Shown one piece after another: positions 11,722 to 24,100 of a stretch of DNA of 64,000 nucleotides. Within the stretch, counting starts at the first letter, position 1. Each line of letters starts with the position of its first letter. Origin of the DNA: Monosporascus cannonballus (Eukaryota > Ascomycota > Sordariomycetes > Xylariales); NCBI GenBank assembly GCA_004154925.1, contig QJNS01000098.1, forward strand, positions 186,001 to 250,000, given 5' to 3'. The notes below the pieces were generated by a model. That model was not told where the DNA came from and ran no database searches. It was given only the letters and a program-made list of their open reading frames with translations. Made by a program: the position numbers and the translations under genes.

Positions 11722-14700
11722 GGCGCGCCTGCTCGACTTCCACTCGGTGCCCTGTTTTGAAAAGGTTTTGGTGAGACAATGTCGACCACCGGTTGGCAAT
11801 TAGGTGCGCAACAAGCCCGACCACAAGCATAAGACTTCCGTTGATCAAGCATGGGGAATGACCAGAGAAAACAATCGTGTATTGAACTTCTCAACGATGA
11901 ACACCTGTAAATATACCAAATCCACGATCCTTACTCAAGTTCCACCAGCCGGAGGCGACCCACGAAAACCGCTGTTTGACATCCCAGTGTCTTCAAGGCG
12001 GTATGTATATGGCATGGGCGATGACGATGCTAGGAAAGAGTTCGCGGCTTACCCAATATGGCCAGTTGCTGGACTGGCAACTTCGGCTTGTGAGCCTTCA
12101 TGGTAGTCGACTTCGAGTTCACCTCCAATAACAAGTGCTGCGGAATCACCGCACGGTAGCAAGGAACCAGGCAATGGCAGGTCAAAAAGAACTCTATATG
12201 CCGAGAAATCTCTAAAGCCCCTCTAAATACAGGACAGAAACAAGATTTAGAAGTCTAAACTAGACTCTACTCTAACGTATGGTAAGTAGAGAAAATTCAA
12301 AAGACCCAGACGTGCGTGACGAAGGTGGCAAAGATGAACTCATGGCAAGCTGACGGGAAATTCTTTTATTAATAAAGGCGAGAAGCAGAAAAAAATACTT
12401 GCCGGTAACTTCGCCGCCAGCCGGCCGAGACGCAGAAGCCGACTCGACTACCTAATACTAAGAGCTACAGATATGTTACATAACACGGCTGCATGTGGCG
12501 GACTGGCGAAGTGTAAAAGCTTGAGACCATTGGAGGAGGGGCGATCGCGGAGCCCTACAGGCGACTAGTCATATGTGGGCCCCCTAAGCCGCAACTAGGT
12601 ATGGATTTCGGCAGGTCAAGGCACACCGACGAACCGCCCGCCAATGGCCCGCGTTCTCACTGCGTCGAGGCCCCTCCCAATTCAGACTACACCTCAGGTG
12701 TGGGTCGGAAATGGGGGTTGGCCGCGTAAAAAATTCTGGGGTTACAGTTATTGAGTCAGGAAGGTCGTTTTTGAAGGTGAAAGGAGGGATTATAAGGTAA
12801 CCCCATACGAGTGTCGGGATCAAATCCCGGACAGATTGCCATAGGACGTCGTGGAATACGTTACCGCCACCCCTCCAGTCTGAATCACGGGGCACAGATA
12901 AGCGAACTTTCGCGATATTGTCTCGCAAGCTCCGTTTTCGGGGCCGGGCACCCGCACAGGTTCCGGGATCGCAAGCCGGGACTCGGATTTGGTAAGCCGA
13001 GCGGAGCCGGAATTCCATTCACAGCAGTTCAATGGTGAGGCAAGGGAGGAGGCTACTGCAGGGTAACAACGCGCGAAGTCACGCGGCTGACCACCCCCCC
13101 TGCAGCGGAGCCTCCACGGTTGGCTTGAATCAATGGCGCCCGATTGGTGGCTGCTAAGACACTCGCCAACCCCACAAACTTCAAAGGGCGTTCTGATGCA
13201 ACTTATTACACTGAAGCTAGCCAATCGAGACTGCCCTCTTCTGAAAGCCTAGAGCTCGGCTTGTCAACTTACGCAATACGGCTGCGGCTGCACATACATC
13301 CTGGTACCGGAACCAAGCTTGCCAGATCGGTATCTCGTGATTCCTCTTTTCAGTGCGCATGTCGAGTCATCCATCAGTTGACATACAGCAATAACGAAGT
13401 GACAACTCCCTCCGCATAGGAGTGGAACGCCCGGAGCCGCCATCGGGATAGTTTGTGGTCTTGCATGCTTCTCAACCTTGCCCAGACTAGTTACTCCCCC
13501 AGCAAGATAACTCGGCCAGATGATGGGCATAAATGTGACACCGGAAGACCAGCGGGGATTTTTCGCCTAACAACATCGCCCTCTAGGGTAGGGTCATCCG
13601 GATAGTAGAACAACGATGATTTGTGTCCAACAATACGGTTAGTCGGCCGCGGACGCCCTTCTTATCGACTAAGTCGCCAGAACTGTTACCATATCTCTCT
13701 TTGTATGCTGCAAGGTACTCTTCGCTAACGAGAAACGGCGGCGAACTCAGTTCTCCATCTTGTGCCTTATTTGCGTCAATATGTTCGGCGTGGAAAGCCG
13801 GTTGCAGCCCGTCCGCGTGAACCCCACGGAACCGTGCATGAGATCTTGCCTGTCGATTGGGGAGCAGCTCTCGTGTTGGCGGCACATGTGTCTCATCGGT
13901 GGCCTGGGTTCAGCAGTCAGCACCAATATCCGATATGGTCCCAGCATGAGTCGGGGGTTTTCGTTCGGTTTCTCCTTTCTTGCTTAATTTGACGACTACC
14001 AGAGTATGGGTACTCCCCCCGTTTGTATACGCCAATGGTAGGATTGACAGTTAGCTGGGGAACACTTTCAGAACGAACGTGGAACAAGAGTAAAGAACAA
14101 AACGCGTTTCCGGCTCGATTGGACATTCCTATCATAAACTTCCCAGTTCTAAGGCAAGTATTTATACCGCCTAAGATGAGCCATGAGGCTCCCATATTCG
14201 GAGCAGTAAAACACAGCTACATGTCTTCACCCGTGGATAGTTAGGGGATATAGAATACAGCTGCATCTTACCATGAGCATTCCGAACTCCCAGATCATCT
14301 GCTACCTCGCTTAAGGGATCACGCAGTTCTAGCCGGTTCACATCCAGTGCTTGGGTGCCGATCCGCCTTGGCAAAGTGGGTCCTTAGCCCCACCGTGGAA
14401 TTCGCTCGTGATTTGAGGAATCCACACTACGTACATGTAGCCTTATGTCAGATCCAAATGAGCCAAATTCACTAAGATGCCAAACGTATTCCTCAATCGT
14501 AACGCATATTCTTCAAACAGGCACCCGTTCTCTTAAGCCCCTTTTGTGCGATACTGCACTGCATAGCTTGAATCTAAGCATCGATCGGATTTACGCATAA
14601 AGCCGACCCGGTAAAGGAAGGTCGGACGATAAGCTCATCAGCACGGCCTATTGCGTGTGCCTAGTCTAGTAAGAGCCCACAGGCTTTAAGTGATACCGAT

Positions 14701-14791
14701 AAGGACGTCGCGAGACTGCCTTGGCATGTAGGTACGTTGGTTAGCTGCATCTTTCCTCATCCATCGACTCATCCACAGGCAGCTGCTGAAG
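11722..14791. other. 3.1 kb gene-free interval
   Basis: Only short, overlapping open frames on both strands, none with a recognisable motif, membrane pattern or plausible intron structure. The missing 5' exon of the MFS gene could lie in the first few hundred bases. No transposon ends, tRNA or tandem array were seen. Confidence 0.6.
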
Positions 14792-17438
14792 ATGGCCAAG
14801 GCCGAGAAGATGGCGGACGAGTCGACGCCTTTGATCACCACCGTCAGGGTTGGCACGGTGCCGAGGCGGTATCCCCACCAGACGCTGCGGAGGTTCTGCA
14901 CCGTGGCAGCCAGTTCATCCCTCATAGCCCTCTTAGTCACGTTCCTGATAACCATCGTCTTTGACCCCGTGGTCCCTCATCATAAGCATCGCCATCATCA
15001 TTCTAACCACGGGGGCTGGGCTGAGAGAAATGGCAAGCACATCACTTTTGAAGAGCTTCGAACAATATTGTTGGAAACCCCCAGCGGCGAAAAGGCCGAA
15101 GAATGGAGCAGGTATTATACGTCCGGTCCTCATTTGGCCGGGAAGAACCTTTCTCAAGTATGGAACCCTCCTTGTCGCGTTAGACCCCTTAGTTGATTAA
15201 TCGTAATATAGGCTGAATGGACACGCGACCGGTGGGAGGAGTGGGGCGTCAAATCACTTATCGTGGCTTACGACACTTATATTAACTACCCAGTCGACCA
15301 TCGCCTTGCCCTGCTGGAGAAGAGCGAATCCAAATCGGAAAGCTCTGACGGTTGGAAAGTCACTTTCGAGGCGACCCTGAAGGAGGACGTTTTGGAAGAG
15401 GACCCGACGAGTGCTCTCGAAGACCGCATTCCTACGTTCCATGGGTACTCGGCGAGCGGCAACGTCACTGGGTCGTTTGTCTATGTTAACTACGGAACCT
15501 ACTGGGATTTCGAGGACCTCCTCAAGGCCAACATTACTCTCGAGGGGCGCATTGCTGTCGCGAGGTATGGAGGCATCTTCCGGGGATTGAAGGTCAAGCG
15601 CGCTCAGGAGCTTGGCATGGTCGGTGTCGTCATCTTTACCGACCCCGGCGATGATGGCGATGTAACAGAGGTGAACGGCTACGACACGTACCCTAATGGG
15701 CCTGCCCGAAACCCTAGTAGTGTTCAGCGCGGCAGTGTCCAGTTTCTCAGCGTTGCGCCTGGTGACCCGACGACACCAGGCTACCCCTCGAAGCCTGGTG
15801 CTCCTCGGCAGCCCGTCGATGGTGCCATTCCCTCCATTCCTTCTATCCCTATTTCATATATTGAAGCGATCCCGATCTTGAAGGCATTGAATGGTCATGG
15901 GCCATCTGCCAAGGATCTTAACGAATATTGGAATAAGAAAGTTGGTCTTGGCTATAAGGGCGTGGAGTACAACATTGGTCCTTCTCCTGATGATGTCGTG
16001 CTCAATCTTCGTAACGAACAGGACTACATGATTACTCCAATATGGAATGTCATCGGTATCATCAACGGAACAATTCCTGACGAGGTTGTTGTCATCGGGA
16101 ATCACCGTGATGCCTGGATCGCTGGTGGAGCAGGTGACCCAAACAGCGGCTCGTCTGTTCTCAATGAAGTCATCCGCAGCTTCGGCGTAGCCCTCGCAAG
16201 CGGGTGGAAGCCTCTCCGAACTATTGTCTTCGCGAGCTGGGATGGCGAAGAATATGGTCTCGTCGGTAGTACCGAATGGGTAGAGGAGTATTTGCCATGG
16301 CTTTCGGCAGTCAACGTGGCCTATATCAATGTCGACGTTGGTGTCCGCAGCCCCGTCTTTAGCGCTTCAGCCGCCCCCTTATTACACAAAGTCCTTTACG
16401 ACGTGACCGCGATGGTGCAGTCACCGAACCAGACAGTGGAAGGCCAGACAGTGCGCGACGTATGGGACGGCCATATCAGGACGATGGGCAGCGGCAGCGA
16501 CTTTACCGCTTTCCAAGACCACGCGGGCGTGCCGAGTCTCGATTTTGGCTTCGGAGGACAGAGCAAGAATTCGCCTGTCTACCAGTACCACAGCAACTAC
16601 GACAGCTTCCACTGGATGACCAAGTTCGGCGACCCAGGCTTCGTCTACCACAAGACGATGGCGCAGATCCTCGGCCTCACCATCGCCAAGGTCTCCGAGA
16701 CTCCCCTGCTGGCGCTGAACGCCACGGACTACGCCGTGGCGCTGAGTGGCTACGTAGACAAGATCGAGGACAAGCTCTCGTCTGCGGAAAAGACGCCCTC
16801 CACCGATGAAGAGATCTTCGAGTTCCGGACCCGCACCGCCCCCGCCCCCGCCAGTGAGGAGGCCAATGGAGACGCCGCCGCCGACGCTGAAGCCTTCAAG
16901 GCGTCCCTCGCCCAGCTGCGCAGGTCCCTCAAGAAGCTGAAGTCAGCGGCCGTAGAGCTGGATGCCAAGGCCGAGAAGCTGGCCGAGGAGCTCGGCGAGC
17001 ACATCCCCTGGTGGAGGCTGATCAAGAAGCTGAAGCTCCTGCACGCCATCCGCGGCACCAATGCCAGGTACATGATGATCGAGCGCGCCTTCCTGTACCC
17101 CGGTGGCCTCGATGACCGCCCTTGGTTTAAACACGTCGTCTTCGCGCCGGGCCTCTGGACCGGCTACGCCGGAGGTGAGTATTCTATTGTTTTTTTCCCT
17201 TCCCCATTAGCTTTTTCCATTACTGGAGTGGTGCTAGTGTAACCCATCATACCCCTAACTAAGCACTTCGCTTTCGCGGTTTGCTGGTACTACGTAGTGC
17301 CGAGGCTGATATTCGTGTGTGACAGCTGTTTTCCCTGGCTTGGTTGAGAGTATCGATAACGAGGACTACCTGAACGCGAGGAAGTGGGTCGATATCATCG
17401 ATACCTGCATCAAGGCCGCTACGAAGGCTATTTCGTGA
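14792..17438 (+). CDS. Glutamate carboxypeptidase II-like M28 peptidase
   Basis: Three exons (14792-15157, 15212-17174, 17326-17438; introns of 54 and 151 bp) give 813 residues. It is a type II membrane protein with a hydrophobic segment at about residues 40-60 (SSLIALLVTFLITIVF). A His-rich stalk, a PA domain (about 215-290) and a co-catalytic zinc peptidase domain follow. All expected zinc and catalytic residues are visible: His420 (GNHRDAW), Asp431 (GDPNSGSS), Glu468/Glu469 (WDGEEYG), Asp497 (NVDVG) and His582 (YHSNYDS). A C-terminal transferrin-receptor-like helical dimerisation domain closes it. The family trims C-terminal glutamate or acidic residues from peptides at the vacuolar or plasma membrane. 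It converges on the PKS gene, with 694 bp between the stops. Nothing in it indicates a role in the polyketide pathway; it is probably the left border. A Met at codon 6 is an alternative start. Confidence 0.9.
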
Positions 17439-18132
17439 TCTGGAACACCCGAGGATCCTTTTCAATAGCACGGAAGACTTGGTCTGGTAACGTGGCAATA
17501 TACTGGGACAAGATCGCTATGGATAATTGGATTAGATATTCTTACGGCTCTTTATGTTTACGTATTCCGCTTTATTTCATCCCTAGAAATCTCTTATTTG
17601 GACTTCGTCGACATTAATTACGCCTTACCTCAAAAGGCACCTATATACATCGTTACACTGACGTCCTCAGGGCCAACCCGGCAATGCACGTTGCCCGAAT
17701 TTGAACTCTTCTCTCAGTTGCGTCATAACCCTGGGCGAGGCGCATAAATACATGGGTGAAACGGCTGAATGTGAGACCTTACCATATCTTGGTTTTGACT
17801 ATGTGGTTGCAGCGCTACGGCGGGCCGACTATACGTGGCATAAGAAAAATTGAAAAATTAAGGTATATATATGTTGCACGACTCTTTAAATTGTCGAACC
17901 ATGAGAAGATTAGGGTGGATGTCCATTAGATTCTAATCATAGTGGCTAGGCTCAGACTTGGGGGACTACACAACCATAGATACATAACAGGTATGAGTGT
18001 GTGTGGGTGGGGGTGGGTGTGTGTGTCTCTTTGGAGGTGGGAGCTGACTCTTAGTCTAACATGAACAGAGAAGCAGATTCAAAACAAGTCGACGCGGTAT
18101 CCCTCGCTCTACTCATCGACGACACATTTGCG
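17439..18132. other. Intergenic between convergent peptidase and PKS genes
   Basis: 694 bp of 3' flanks with no gene. It includes a GT-rich simple repeat at 17997-18026. Confidence 0.7.
17997..18026. repeat. GT/GGGT-rich simple repeat
   Basis: A (GT)n run containing the G-rich core GGGTGGGGGTGGG, about 110 bp beyond the PKS stop codon. Three G-runs are visible, one short of a classical four-run quadruplex. Confidence 0.75.
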
Positions 18133-21100
18133 TTACAATGAGGGCACTCGCTGCTCTTTCCAGTGCGCCTGCCGGAATTCGCTTTTCCTTGCAGTAGTCA
18201 ACCCAGTGTCGATGAGCTTGGCGTCCCCGAGGATCTCGTACACCGCCAGATCCGCACGCATTTCTTTCGCCAGCCAGTTGCGCACTTCTAATGCAAGGAG
18301 AGAGTCTACCCCGAAGGAGTCCATTCTGTCATTGATGGTTTTGTCCTTGGGATCGATGCCCAGAATGTTGCACAGCTTGTTCTTTAACGCCTCTGCAACA
18401 GCTGCCCCAGCGGCCGCGAGCGTGGGGGATCCCGCAAACATAGCAGAAAAATCGTGGGAGTTCGTCGTCCCCGCAGTAGGGCCCTCAGCAGAAGGTATGA
18501 TCTGGTGCATGGCACGGAATAAAGTCCTATACAGGGACTCTGGAATCTCGCGCCCGGATTGGCGTATGAGGGCGGGCAGCTCGATACCCGTGACAATCTG
18601 GCTCGCCGCCACGGACGCAAAATGGGTGCTGGGATTAGAGTAGTAGTCGAACATGGCGAAGAGCTCCTGCTGCGAAAGCGGGAGCAAAAGGTCGAGACGC
18701 ATCAATCGGTCCTGAATATCTTTCCTCTCAGCGACGAAGCCTTCGCCGAGGACCATTCCGAGGTCAATAGCAACGGCCTTTTGGCCATGCGCGGTCCGGT
18801 ATCGAGCTAGAGCATCTTGGAACGTGTTACCGGCGGCATAGTTGCTCTGCCCGGCGTTGCCGAAGATTCCGACAGCAGAAGAGAGCATCACGAAGAAATC
18901 CATATCCGACGGCAGCGCAGCGTGTAAATTCCAAGATCCCTGGACCTTAGGCCGAACGCTGTGCTGCCACTCTTGGTGGCTCATTGTTGAAAATGGTCTG
19001 TCCTATAATCACACGGTTAGGATGATACTTTGAAATTGCAAGGGGTGGAAGTACTTTGATGACCATCGCTGCCTGAAAGCAGCCCTTAATGGGAGGCATT
19101 GTCCTCCCCGCGACTCGTAGAACCTCTTGAAGAGTCTCCATATCGGCGATATCACAGATTCCACACTGCACGTTGACCCCCTGAGATTCGAGATCCGAGA
19201 TTATCCTCGACCTTTCCGGATTTCCGTTCGGCCCGGACCGCGCAAGCAACAGGATGTTGGTCGCTCCGCGCCGTACCAACCATCGAGTTATCTGGCGTCC
19301 AATGCCACCCAACCCACCAGCAACCACATACGTTGCGTGCTTGGAGAATCGATAATCGGAGTCAGCGCTTTCCCTGGCAAGAACCAACGCGTTGTCATCA
19401 ATTTCAAGCACGATCTTTCCCTTGCTCTTTCCGCTTTGGAGCAGCCGGAAAGCTTGTGTCGCTTGGTCCATAGGGTAAGACTGGACGGGGTACGACGGGC
19501 GGAGAACACCGGCTTCTATCAAGTCAAATACCTGCTGCAGGACGTATCGGTTGCTTTCACCCGCACCGTCCACAATGGCGGCTAGATCCACTCCGGCGAA
19601 CATGGCGTTCTTGATGAACGGGAACATAGGCAGGTATCCTCGCGTATCGATATCCTTTCTGCCAATTTCAACGAAACGGCCGAATTCAGCGATGATCTCC
19701 CAAGAAGCAACGAGCAACTTCCCGGACAGTGAGTTCAAGACGACATCGACCCCACGGCCATTTGTCATCCGCTTGACGCCGCTCGCGAACGAAGCGTCAC
19801 GACTATGGAAGATATGGTCGTCCAGAATACCGTATTGTTCTATCAGCAGTTTCCTCTTGTCCGCCGAGCCAACTGTCGCGAAGATCTCAGCGCCGATGTA
19901 TTGCGCGATCTGGACGGCGGCCTGCCCGGTTCCGCCGGCCGCGGCGTGGATCAGGATGCTTTCGCCCTTCTGCAGCCGCGCAACGTTGTACAGGCTGTGG
20001 TATGCCGTGCAGAAGGCCGTGGGGACCGCAGCTGCGTCTGAAAAAGACATGGAATCGGGGATCTTTACGACTTGGAACTCCCGGGCTCGTACCAGCGTCT
20101 TGTACGTCTCCAGCGACCCCAGCGCGACGCGATCGCCGATTCGCAAGCGTTTGATGCCGCTGCCCACTCGACTGACGTAACCGGAGCACTCGCTTCCGAG
20201 CGTGTCCGAGTTCACGCGACCTAGAAGAGTCAGGCATTCTTTGAAGTTCACACCGATCGCCCTAACTCGCACCTCCACCTGATCTGGCTCAAGAGCAGCG
20301 TAGGCCGCCTTATCCTCAACCCATTCAAGAGTGTCCAGCAAACCCGGGGTTCTGATCTCGAGGGTGAGAGGAGGCCCGGAGCCGAACTCTCGCCGCCGTA
20401 CCACATTATGCGTCCTGGCAAAGATATGGCGATCTAAGTATTTGGCCTGGCTCAACCGATTTATGCAGAGACAGCCCGAGGATTCCAAGTACTCTGGTTC
20501 GTAGAAATCCAACTTGTCTCTGGAGTGCATTGTTTCGAAAACCTTCGCGACTTGCTTGGCTGTCGCCTCTGCAGACAGACAGGTAGCGGATTCCAGCATT
20601 AGGGTGACTATCTTGACCGCGGGGTTTTCGCTGCGACACACCCGGCAAAGTCCTTCGATCATCCCCCAATATGGTGGGGAGTCGGAGAGAACGTCATGCG
20701 TCTCTACCCACAGGATGGACTTCGATGCAGTAAGGATACTCTGGTAAGATTGAAAGGTGACTGGGCCGGCGTTGTGCAAATGTCCGCAATCTAGATCGAC
20801 GAAGAGAATGCAATTTCTGGCTCCGAGATCGTCTCTGGTGAGAACTTGATCAAATGTCATCACTTCTGCGATGAACTCAGAGCACTGCCACTTGCGTTGA
20901 AGACTTTTGGCTGCTTGAATCTGCAACTGGGAGTTCTCATCGACCACCAGGGTCACATTTGGCACGAGGATCTTAGGAGGATATCCCGATTGCTGTCCAC
21001 CTTCAGCCTGTATAGCCGAGGACACCATGATACTCCAACCATGACACACTTCCGAGTCCCAGTCGCGGAAAACCTGCTCCGTACCGGAAAATCCAGCTTG

Positions 21101-24100
21101 CCTGAGAAGAGAGTCCCAGCGATCTTCGTCAAAGACCGCGCTCTGCTGGCGAAACGCTTCGGAGCCGAGCCACCATCCCGGCAACGACCCGAAGACGAAA
21201 CCCGTCTCGATGTTGTCGGGTGTGGTCATTTCGACGAGGATGAGTTTGCCGTTGGGCTTGAGTAGCCGCCGAACATTAGAAAGTGTATCACCGAGGTCTT
21301 TGGTAGCGTGTAGGACGTTGGCGGCCACGATAACGTCGTAAACCCCCTGTGAAAACCCTTGGGTATCGGCGTCTTCTTCAATGTCCAAGATACGATACTG
21401 GATTCGGTCATAACCCTTGAACCTCTCCTGAGCCGTCGAGAAGAAGGATCCGCTAATATCAGTAAACACGTATTCCGAGCATCGGGAGCCTCGCTCGGGA
21501 TTCGCGATGGTGTCAAGAATCCTACTCGTCGTTGCGCCCGTGCCCGCGCCTATCTCTAGAAATTTGGAGCTAGGATCCTTGTGAACCAAGGCATCCAAGT
21601 AGGCCTCGAGCATGTCGAATGCTTTCGCGGTCGTATTGACCTCCTCGTAGAAGTCTGCCAGGCACCGAGGGTCGGCAAAGAGGAGTTGCAGAGGATCGGT
21701 CTCGCCTGTGAGGATCTGTCGAAGCTGAGACCCTACGAGAGCGTTCATCGCGCCTCTTGCGCCGCTGGAGGCAAGACGTGCAGTCAGCTTCCGCATCTTT
21801 GCGGATTCGAATGGCGAGGTATGGAGCTGGTCTTCTGGTTGCGAGGCCCGATACGCGTCGACCCTAGCCTGCAGCCACTCTGCGTATTTCTCCATGGATG
21901 GAATCGGTTTCTGTTTGGATGTGCGCAGGCTCTCTAGCGCCCGATCCGCAAACCCCAGGAGCATGAGCCGGAGATCCTCATACCATTGCTCTGGCTCAGG
22001 GGCAACACTCCGGCGCCGTGAACAATAGTCCCGCATCTCCGCGGCGTCGAGCAGAGTCGGGTCGACTTTCCAATCCATCTCGTGGCAGATCGCCCTTTCT
22101 ACTTGCTCGGAGTCCGCCGTGCTTTGATCTCTGGCGACTTCGGTGACCTCCAATTCCTCGACTTGCACTTTTAATTTCATGTCAGCCTCTGAAAAGACCG
22201 CCGCGGATGCTACGGCACTACGCCTGCTCAGAAACGTTGCGTCGCAGTTCAATACTTCGGGCCCGTGTGAAGACGTGCCTGCACCCCCATGAGATATCCA
22301 TAGCCGTGTTAAGCGCGCCGGGACGAGTGTCGGTACCGCTGCCGCGAGACCCTTACTCAGGGCTGGGATCGCCAGCTGGAAGATACCGTCCAGGGTCGCC
22401 GGATGGATTGTAAATGGCCTGGATACTTCCACGACCACGTCCTGGAGAGGGATCAGCCTCGCGTGCGCCTGCCCCTTAGCATTGTAATGGATGTGCGTGA
22501 GAGGTTGGAACGCGGGCCCATATAGCAATCCGGTACTTTCGCTGAATTTGCGGTACATCTCGCCGGCGTCAACAAAGCTCTGGCACGCCTCCACCGCATT
22601 GTCGTAGGCGATCTGCGCCGACTGTCGTCTGTGCTCCTCCTCCTTCTGAGAAACGATGTCCAGGGTTATCCAGGTCCTCTGCGGGGAAATCATTCCGTCG
22701 CAGACTTCTTCCCAGGCGTTCATCCTGCGGACAAATATTCTAAACTTATATTCTGCGTCCATTCCCCTCGTCCCCGACGCAGGGGTCATGCTGATCTGCG
22801 TTTCGGTGCCGTCTGGCGCGTCACTTACGACGATAGGGCCCGTGAAGGACACGTTTTGCAGCTCGAAATCGAACTCACCATCAGGCAGGAGCTGCTTGAG
22901 AGCCTCCACCGCCATAACCACCATGCCGGCAGCGGGGTACCACATGTCTCCGTGAAGCCGGTGATCGGAAACCCATGGGATCTCGTCGCTCTTTATGAAG
23001 AAACGCCACGTCGCATTCAGCGGATTCCAGTCCATCGCTTGCGAACCGAGAAGGGGGTGGCATCCGTGGGCTCTCGACCTGAACGCTTTCGATCGGCTTG
23101 ATTCTTCCCAGTATATGGTAGAATGGTTGAATGGATATCGAGGCAAGTCCACAATGATGCGTGGCTCGCGAGGTTCGATGGAACCGAGCCGGGTTGCACT
23201 GGCCAAGTCAACTTCGAAGTTATGACAAAATAACTGACCGACAGCTTCGACAACGGTGAGATTTGCAGGATTGCCCCTGACTAGGAGTGAGGCGTAAGGA
23301 AGGTTGCTCCTCTTGTGCGCGTTAAAGATCTCACGTAGAGGCCCCTTGAGGGCGGCATGCGGTCCGACCTCAAGCCAACCATGCGTGACTATCTCTCGTG
23401 AGTGGCTTCTGTCGAGTCGTTTTGTCACACCTCCATCGTCCCCATTCACGCAGCAAATATCCATGGCATCGACGAATCTGACGGGGGACACCATATTTTC
23501 GACCCAGTACGCAGCCGAGCAGACTATGTCTGCGCTCGCTAAACCAGGTCTTACCGAAGAGACCATTTTGACCTGATTGGTACGCTCACCCGGCCTTAGA
23601 TTTGATAGGTGCCCTAAATATTCGGATGCAACTGACTTCATCTGCGGTGAGTGGTAGCCGACGTCGACCTTGAGTTTCCTAGCAAACACGTTCTTGGAAG
23701 ACAAACGAGCAAGGAGAACGTCGAGGCAAGCGACGGGGCCCGACACCGTCACATTGGAGGGGCTATTTATACAACTTATTGTGATCCGGGTTGAATCAAA
23801 CGCTTGTGGATTCTTTGCCTCAAGCTCTTCAAGCTCGTGAGTAAACTGGCTTGCCGAGAGGCCAATGCTGGCCATTCTCCAGCTTGATTGTGAATCCCGC
23901 GCGAGCCTCGAAGCCAGAACGCCTCTGAAATAAGATGCTCTCATGGCAGATTCGTGACACAAGAATCCCGCGCAATAGGCGGCTGCGATCTCTCCCGAAG
24001 AGTGGCCGACCACAACGGATGCTTTGATGCCGAGGGAGTCCAGCAAGTCCACAAGAGCAATCTGTACTGCCGTGGATATCGCCTGGCTGAACTCTGGAAT

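Noticed and set aside
12584..13224. Overlapping 134- and 144-residue minus-strand frames in the 3 kb gap
   Set aside because: They look like chance open frames; no Zn2Cys6 pattern was found although a regulator would be expected near the cluster.
17997..18026. G-quadruplex at the PKS 3' end
   Set aside because: Only three G-runs of three or more are present, so an intramolecular four-run structure is not supported.
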